Of a stretch of DNA of 64,000 nt, positions 56,667-64,000 are shown piece by piece. Under the pieces are notes generated by a model. That model ran no database searches. It saw only the letters and a program-made list of their open reading frames with translations, and was not told the DNA's origin. Position 1 is the first letter of the stretch. Every line of letters starts with the position of its first letter. Made by a program: the position numbers and the translations under genes. The DNA is from Cyprinodon diabolis (lineage: Eukaryota > Chordata > Actinopteri > Cyprinodontiformes > Cyprinodontidae): the NCBI GenBank assembly GCA_030533445.1, contig CM060073.1:43288428-43352427 (forward strand), in the 5' to 3' direction.

Positions 56667-58761
56667 TAGACGGGTTTTCAAGAATGAGCTGGACCTAATT
56701 TGGTTGTTTGTTCTCGGCTCAGCTAAGTCTGGTCTCTAATTTTCACCTAGTCTTCGTTTGGCATGGGGCTGGGCCACAGATCCGGCGTAGCAGGAGATTA
56801 CAATCAAACAAGGCCGACTTGTTTCCAAGAAACGTTGCTACGTTCAACGACTGTACTCGACAATCTTGAGTTATGTACTGTATTTGAAGCATTTCAGTGA
56901 AGGAAGGTGATGCATGAAAAAGTAAACCGTATGCTTCCTTTTTGTTCTCTTGGAGCAGGAACCTGCCTGAATATTCAGCAGATTATTAATGGATCTTTGT
57001 GCAGGAAGCCTATCCTCATATATTGTGGCCAAATTGCACGTTGCTCAACCAGAACATTATATAAAAGTGCTAACTGATAGATTTAACTTAAGTTTATTGT
57101 AATTGTTTCATTGATTGTGCACTTATAATTGTCAAAACTACATACCAGTTCCACCTGGAAAGTCTACTTTATCTCGTTATTTACATTAAAGGAACTCAGT
57201 AATAGTTCCCACAGTTATTTTGGTAAGTAGGTCGGGATCTTCTTCCCTTAAGTGGTGCTTTTAAGCTTATTAAATTGTGTATTCATAATTGGTGAATGGA
57301 GGCAGAGTTGTTTTAAAGGCTTTTAATTAAACTAGATACTTCTTAGATCGTACACACTCAGAACCAACTGAACTTGAAACACACAAATTAGCCTTTTAGT
57401 CAAGTTTTATTTCCACCTATTTGACTTAAATAGGAGATTCAAGTTGGGCCACAAGTAATCAAAAGGAAGTGTTTACAAGGAAGGCTGTCAGACTACTTCT
57501 TTTTCGAATTGCAGCTCATTCCTTTTCTAATACACTCACTTCAGGTAGTTGACAAACACTGATACAGGCTTAAAGAAATCACAAGTCTTCCATAGCTTTT
57601 CTGTCAGTTTCTGTCCACTGTGTATTTTTTGAAAGAAAAGCAATAACCTTTTTGTTTTCTGAGAGGGAAACTGGCGTTTTGGGATCATCAAACCTATTAA
57701 AATGTTGGCCTGTCACGTCAGCGAGCCGTTGAGCTGAAGTAGGACCAGAACAATTTCATATTGCTTTATCTTTATTTTATTTTAAAATATATTTTATAAT
57801 ACTTTGGACAGTTTGACTTAAGATATTTGATCGAAAATGTGTTGTTTCCTCAGAGAAGTTTGAAACGCTCATTGAAGTGCAGCAGTAGTCGGTAGGCTAC
57901 AATAGCGAACCTTTGCGCTCAGCGGCACTGTTCAGAGCCGCACGTCCAGCTGAGTGAAACAATGAAAGGGATTTTCGGGCTGTTTCACCACTGTTAAGAG
58001 AGCGGGCAATCTGTTGACATGTTGAGGTTCACCGATCTCTTATGGCTCCTCTGGATTCAAAACTAGTTGCAGGAATCCCTACACTTGCACTAGAAAATGT
58101 CCAGCCACCTTGTTTCTGTTGACAAGGCATAAAACAAACAACCTCGAACTCAGGGTATGTTTTGCTAAAAGTAGTGTCCTTGGACACTGAGCTAGTTTCC
58201 ATAGTCGAAATGTTCGCTTCTCCTTTGATGGGGAAACATGTCCTCAACCCCCAAACATTCTGCCTCATGCTCTCAATGAGCCCTTATGTCCCACACAGCT
58301 GAAACCTGAGGCCCACTGTAGATCACGAACTGAACCATGACAGCAGAAAAAGCCCCAGCTCCCGTTTTATTCACTCTATACACACAACCTCACAACCCAA
58401 CTGTGAACCTCAGAACTCTACTGTTTTGTACAACTATGAAGTAAATGAAGCTAGCTACAGACGCATCTATTGCCATTTATGAATTTATTTTATAGCATGA
58501 AATAGATATATTTATTCAAATGATATATTTTACTCATAATCATTCTGTGCTGCTTCATTTTGGTTCTTAAGCTTGTAAATTGCCTTTTTATTATCTACAA
58601 AATGTCCATAGAATAATGCGTTTGAAAAATAAAGACACTGATTTGGCTTTGTTTTGTCTTTTTGTATTTTCTGAATAACTTTTTTATTATGCATTAACAT
58701 CTGCATGAAAAAAATGAAATGATCAGTCAAATTGTGGAGGCCAAAGTTTTTGATTATCATG
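56667..58761. other. Downstream intergenic, no gene seen
   Basis: AT-rich DNA. A more GC-rich patch at 57890-57970 has CpG-containing words (CTTTGCGCTCAGCGGCACTG) and may be regulatory. No supported coding frame. Confidence 0.4.
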
Positions 58762-59870
58762 TTTTTTTCCAACATTATCTTTATTAGTTTTTTCAACAAT
58801 TATCAGGACATAAGTGTGCTCTCACGTTGAAGGAAAAGTCCAGGGTAGTTATATTGTCCAGCGTTCAACTTGTCTTTCCGGAGTATTTTAGAGCAGCACC
58901 TATGACACACAGAGTATATGAGGAAATACAAACAAATAAAAAAAAGAACAAAAAACAAAACACAATGCCCCCAAGCCCAAACCCCCCTGAGAAGAAACAA
59001 CAATTACAATAACAGTTTCTCTATTTTCCAGAAATTAGCCCATATTATTTTAGTATTGTACGTGGTTCAGAAAATACAAACTCAAATATATAATCCAAAG
59101 TCGTATAGTATACAAATGAAGATTATCTTAGGACACTGCAGGGGACCAACTACAACTATAACTCATCCCGACACCCGTCACATCCATGTTTTCTATATAT
59201 TCCATAAAAGGACTCCAAATGTTCTGAAAAAGCGAAAGTTTCCCTTTTAAAATGAAAGTAATCTTTTCCATTGGTAATGTTGTGGATATTTCCTTAATCC
59301 AATTAATACATTTTGGTTTATTGGTAATCTTCCATGAGAGTGCTATGACTCTTTTTGCCAGTGGTAGACATAAATCCAAGGCAGTAATAATATTTCTGGA
59401 CATATGATGTCTGTCAGGATATAAACCTAGAATGAACAATTTGGGGTCAAAAACTAGTTTTATACCCAGTATAGTCTCCATAGCTTGTTTAATCTCCCTC
59501 CAGAATAGTTGAACTTGCATTTCCAGATACAATGGAGGAATGTTCCCTTCTCTTGTCCACATCTACTACACAGGTCTGGGATGGCACCATTGTACTTATT
59601 AAGCTTTTCTGGCGTCACATATGTTCTCATTAGCCAATTATATTGCAGTACTTGGAGGCATGTATTGGAAGTTTGCGTTTGTGCTTCAGCACACGCCTTC
59701 TCCCAGTCCTTTGATGGCAAGTTCTCCTGTAAATCCACCTTCCAAGCATTGAACTTCCCTAAAGAAGACTCAGAGGATCCCTCCACTAACATGCTATATC
59801 GATTATCATATTTAATGGATTTCATGTACAGGAGCAGCTCAGTAAACGGAAATACCATTAGAATATAGAT
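58762..59870 (-). mobile_element. 3' end of an L1-like LINE, 5'-truncated
   Basis: On the - strand two frames (59460-59858 and 59128-59562) together encode the C-terminal part of an L1/Tx1-type ORF2: EKACAEAQTQTSNTCLQVLQ, a Cys/His cluster CSRCGQEKGTFLHCIWKC, then LFWREIKQAMETILG, ALSWKITNKPKCINWIKEI and PMEKITF. They are joined by one frameshift near 59510. A 3' UTR of about 360 bases follows, with AATAAAG and a short A run (58762-58768 as T on +). Truncated at about 59870; inactive. Confidence 0.8.
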
Positions 59871-62800
59871 TTATTTCATTAATTCAAAAATAAAAATACA
59901 ACTTTATGACACAGACGGTCGTTTCTGTTCATTTTTATGAACAGAAACATAAAAATAGTTGCTAAATGTTACAATATTTCATTAAATCCTTACATTTTAT
60001 TTATACTAGGAATATCCTCCTAAATGGTTAATATAATCATTGTGAAATGTGCCCTGAGGTGTATAGGGAGCAAAAATGTATCATAGCATACACCTGATAG
60101 CACAATAAAATCAACGTACTATGAAATCTGTAGATGTAAGCCATATATTTACGTTAAACATTCAAATTTTAAATATACAATGAGATTATAAGATGCACAG
60201 CCAAATAATTAAATGTCCCATTAGATAAATGAGTAAAAAAAAGCTTTGTTCAATGTAATTAAAATTACATAAAAACACAAATAAGATTGCTCTTATTTTC
60301 ATATAAAAATATCCCCCTAAATGGTTTGATGTCATATTTTTTTCCAGTTAATTAGCTGTAACCTACTACAAAAATGACAGACACAAAGGGATCAGATTGA
60401 TCACTTCCTTTGGTGAAAAACGAATATTTTTGAAACTATATCAGTCAATTTATTTGACTCTTATAATTGATTTCTTGCACCTTCAGTTAATGTGAATGGA
60501 AGTAAGGTGGACATGTGGTATTTGAACCTCTAGAGGGAGCTAGAGAATAATTTTCTGATACAAAGTTCAATTGAAAAGCACTTATCAGGCGTCAGCTCCA
60601 ACTGTTTTTTTTATTAATCTCCTAAAATAATGACATAAACTAAATTCGGGCTTTATAAAGGGTAAATTAGGACCGATAACTGCCTTTGGTAAAAATGGGA
60701 TTCATGAAAGTCACAGAGTCCCAAGTAGCAGAGTATAAAATGATAAATGACATTAGTCCCAGCTGGCTGGTGATAAAACTTAAATTTATCACCAGTTCTG
60801 TTGGCTTTCCAGTCAAACTCTTAACATGATTATTTACCAGTGTTACTTTTCCCATCCCTGTTGTGTCAAAAAATGCATCCAGCAATGAGAAACATATTAA
60901 CTGTGCAGTGCAGCAACCTCTCTTAATAGGACTGGAAGGCCGTTATGTTCCCTTTTTTTTAACAGAGGAAATGTCTCATAAATCCGAATTTGCAGCTGCG
61001 TGCTACATTAACATAATACTAGCTTCAGTGTTTCTTTGCATCGTTTACAGAAGAAGAGACTATGCAACATGTGATGGGGAAACGTGAATCAGTTAATGAA
61101 AAGAACACAAATAAAGCTCCTGAAATGACTGTGTTACAGGATCATGAGCACATATGATCCTAAAATAACAGTTCAAAAAATCCCAGCTCAGTGAAATAAG
61201 AGAATAAAAAGAACCACTAAACACAAGACCAAGAACCCTGAGGTCTCTTTGTTTCCACAAAGATCTTTAAATACAGCATGATGTGTTGTGGGTTTTTAAC
61301 ACAAACAGATCTGAGAAACTTTGATTTTGGTTATTTTTGTCATGCTCTTCTTACAGAGTATCTTTGTAATGATATTTTATGCCTGATTTTGATTTATAAA
61401 AATATGTTTAATTTCCATTACTTGCAGTGTGGAAAAAAAGGTGTTATTTTCCTTTTGAGGAAAAAAATGCAGTCTGCATTTTTTTTATTTACTCAAAAAA
61501 GAGAAAATCTGATTTTCTATAAGTGTTTAGAGGTCAATTTGCTAGTGAGTTTTGGATGCATGTCTTTCTGCATAGGTGATGTACATATGAGCTCAACAGC
61601 TGGATGGTATCCATCAGTATTTTCACATTTTTGGACCCATAATGAGCCATAGGTCCAGAAACAGTAAGGCAGCCCCAGACCTCTTATTACCACCTTACCT
61701 TTTTTAGATTGCCCAGGTTGGATTAAGTAGTATTTATCCCATTATGAATTAAATTATCATTAGAAAATTGCATTTTTAATCAGCTTAGATTACTGTGTCT
61801 TAACATTTATTTCTGTTGGATTAATTTAAATATTTAATTTTGACACAAAAATGTAAACAAAATAAATCTATAAACGAGTAAATGGGCCAATATAGTAATG
61901 CATCAAGCATAAGGTAGTCTAACAAGCTGTATTATCATAAGTGTTAAAGATGTGTATGCACCATGATCACTCGGGACAAACTCTTTAAATAATGCTTCAT
62001 AACTTATATGTATTAAATAGCCAGGAGACATGACAACATTTTTATATAAATTGTAATATTACTCCGATCAGAGAGGTTGCTTAAAGTTTTCAGAAGGCAG
62101 CTGCTCACCTCGCAGGAAATGACCCCAATTAACAGTTAAAAAGGCATTTTATACATCTCCAGTCTGCCACATCTGAGATGACCAGACATCCATGGCTCCG
62201 GCCTTATCAAAATATTACACTTTGTTCTAAGCTGACGGACGCAGCTCTCATTCCATTTCCAAATCTTTGCCATGTACATACTAAAGATTAAAACTGTATA
62301 TCTGGACAGAGGAACTGTCTTAATTAGAGAAACCATTGTGGAAAACATCAGTTCTGACACACAACAGGCAGCTTATATTAAGGTGTAATGAACTCACACA
62401 TCATCAATGATAATTATCCTAACATAAGTCATAAGTAATTGTCTAACTATAATCTTTATATTAAGTGGCAAAGCAGCCTGGCTAGCTAATCTGATCTGTT
62501 TCGCAGATTGATAAAAAGATAAATTATTTGTTGCATTAAGCACATGTCGCTAAAAATGAATTCTAAATGTTGGGGTGCTTTTTTATTCTCACTGAAATAT
62601 TATTATTTAAAAGCAAAATATTGTTGACAACTTTATTATAACTATAAAAAAGTCAAGCCATTTCTTGTATATGTTTCATTTAAATTTTGTTGTACATTGT
62701 TATTTGACAGCCTTCTGCTTTTCCTTCCAGTTTTCAGTAAGTGGGGAAGCAAAAGAAAGCAGAGGAGTTTTTCCTCCCACAGAAAATGATAATATAAGTC

Positions 62801-63857
62801 TTCCGGTTCTTAGGTTCATTTTATCCCAGATGGAATTTCTGTTACTGATGAGCTGAAAAGAAGCTGACATTTCTGTGTCTTATGTTTAAAAAGTTTAAAA
62901 TCTTTGAAAAAGTAGAACCATACAGAACAGTAAGTTACTATATTGCCAAGCGTCTCATTTGCTCGGAAAGGAGTTAGACTTCTACAGACATTTGTGAATA
63001 AAGGCTTTACTTTTCAAAGTTCTGTGAGGTACTGTTAAATGACACCACCTGTACAAGACGTCATGAGATTTCTTTACTCCTCAATATTCAACTGTCAGTT
63101 TTGATTAAGTATTTTATGAATGATAGCCATTGAGCAATAGTGTTAAAATAACAATATAGACGACTTATCACAACCAACTTGGTTCTGTGTGAAAAGTAAG
63201 ATCTTGTCCAAACCTTAATCAACTATGAATTATTGCAATTTTTGAAGAGCTGAATTGTCGCTAATTGAATTTTGCTGGTTTTCCTTGACTCTATTATTGT
63301 TTCACCTGTGGTATTAAGACAATACTGTAATAGAACCTGTCTGACAACATGAAGTAGGCTAAAGGATCTTAAATGCAATTCATTTTGCCTTGATCCTAAG
63401 AAATCCAACAAATAAGGGAAAAAAAAGTCTCTCCACCAGAACCACATTCTAGGGAAGATGAAACAAAATTTAAACTTATCAGAAGTGTTCATCAAAGCTA
63501 TAGTATCCCAGAGGCTCGTCATACATATGCTGCAAAAATCTTGCTGATCCTTAAGAAATTGGGTAAAAAAACTGAGAATCAAGGGTGTTGATTTATTTAC
63601 AGCTGAACTAAAATTCATATTGCATTTGTGGAAAAGCTTTCCCATTTCAGTCCATTATGCTGGTTGTGTTTAGGCAAGGTGAGATAATTTGTTTAGCACA
63701 ATTTGTACAGAGACTTTTTAAAATGTTTTACATAATCAAACAGTAACGTCGAAAGAAAAAAAAGCCAGTAAAGATAAAATCATGATAAAGCAGGTAGAAT
63801 AGCAAATAAAACAGTTCTTAGACAAAGTTTGCCATTTTGTACACACAGGGTATGTAT
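59871..63857. other. Downstream intergenic, no gene recognised
   Basis: About 4 kb of AT-rich DNA. A short hairpin lies at 59921-59948. Blocks at 60660-60960 and 62095-62400 are repeat-free with homeodomain-type TAAT sites and may be conserved non-coding sequence. Frames of 124 codons (61278-61652, +) and 140 codons (63223-63645, -) are the longest; neither has a recognised motif. Confidence 0.4.
59921..59948. repeat. Perfect 12-bp hairpin
   Basis: GTTTCTGTTCAT, a TTTT loop, then ATGAACAGAAAC: a perfect 12-bp stem with a four-base loop. Possibly a remnant of a small fold-back element; too short for a microRNA precursor. Confidence 0.75.
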
Positions 63858-64000
63858 TAGGGGTGGGTATTGGCAAAGAAGTCATGATTCGATTCGAATT
63901 ATGATTCACATGCCACGATGCGATTCTATCACGATGTATCACGATACTTGAAATATTGCGATGCATTGCGATGTTTTCACTGAACACTGTAGGAAAAAGA
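63858..64000. mobile_element. Left end of a dispersed repeat cut by the window edge
   Basis: AGGGGTGGGTATTGGCAAAG followed by ATTCGATTCGAAT and repeated CACGAT/GCGATGC words resembles the terminal region of common fish DNA-transposon repeats. The right end is outside the window, so the class cannot be assigned. Confidence 0.45.

Noticed and set aside
59921..59948. Hairpin as a possible microRNA
   Set aside because: The 12-bp stem is too short for a precursor, and no known microRNA seed was recognised.
1..64000. CRISPR arrays, tRNA and rRNA genes, prokaryotic operons
   Set aside because: No regularly spaced direct repeats, no complete tRNA cloverleaf other than the SINE head, no rRNA-like sequence; the window is vertebrate nuclear DNA.

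Overview
This 64 kb window looks like nuclear DNA from a teleost (ray-finned) fish. It is AT-rich and intron-bearing, with long gene-poor stretches. It carries a vertebrate BTB/zinc-finger gene and a fish-type mixture of mobile elements: BEL/Pao, Ty3/gypsy, L2-like, RTE-like and L1-like LINEs, hAT-type short elements and a tRNA-derived SINE. I see no bacterial, plasmid or phage features.

The one confidently identified host gene is zbtb34 on the + strand. A non-coding or minimally coding first exon ends at 36652 (donor GTGAGT). Intron 1 is about 14.8 kb (36653-51469). A single large exon then carries the whole recognisable protein (ATG 51503, stop 53030-53032): an N-terminal BTB domain and three C2H2 fingers. 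Splicing exon 1 to exon 2 leaves an open frame from an upstream ATG (36635), which would add 17 residues; a four-codon upstream ORF ends directly against that ATG.

Intron 1 holds the most complete mobile element, a BEL/Pao LTR retrotransposon on the - strand (37514-44920). It has one uninterrupted 2036-codon gag-pol frame, two 447-bp LTRs that I read as identical, and a perfect 5-bp target duplication. The same intron also contains a TIR element (49006-49420), an internally deleted L2-like LINE (about 49490-49915) and one copy of a dispersed fish repeat (45640-45710).

The 36 kb upstream of zbtb34 has no recognisable gene. It holds decayed and nested transposons: hAT-type elements with 8-bp duplications (3321-3646, 22705-23050, 32357-32915, the last with a fold-back insertion inside it), a gypsy-type LTR remnant, a SINE, L2 remnants, and an RTE-like LINE tail interrupted by a transposon fragment that encodes the start of a RecQ-like helicase. 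A 5'-truncated Ty3/gypsy element (29474-31110) has an integrase lacking both catalytic aspartates. Two exon-like open segments (33958-34177 and 34600-34853) may belong to an unidentified small gene. Several less AT-rich blocks without repeats (best: 28440-29370) look like candidate conserved regulatory elements.

The 11 kb downstream of zbtb34 contains its likely long 3' UTR, a mariner-like TIR element (55715-56666), the 3' end of an L1-like LINE (58762-59870), AT-rich DNA with no recognised gene, and the start of another repeat at the window edge. All calls come from reading the sequence; no database search or alignment program was run.
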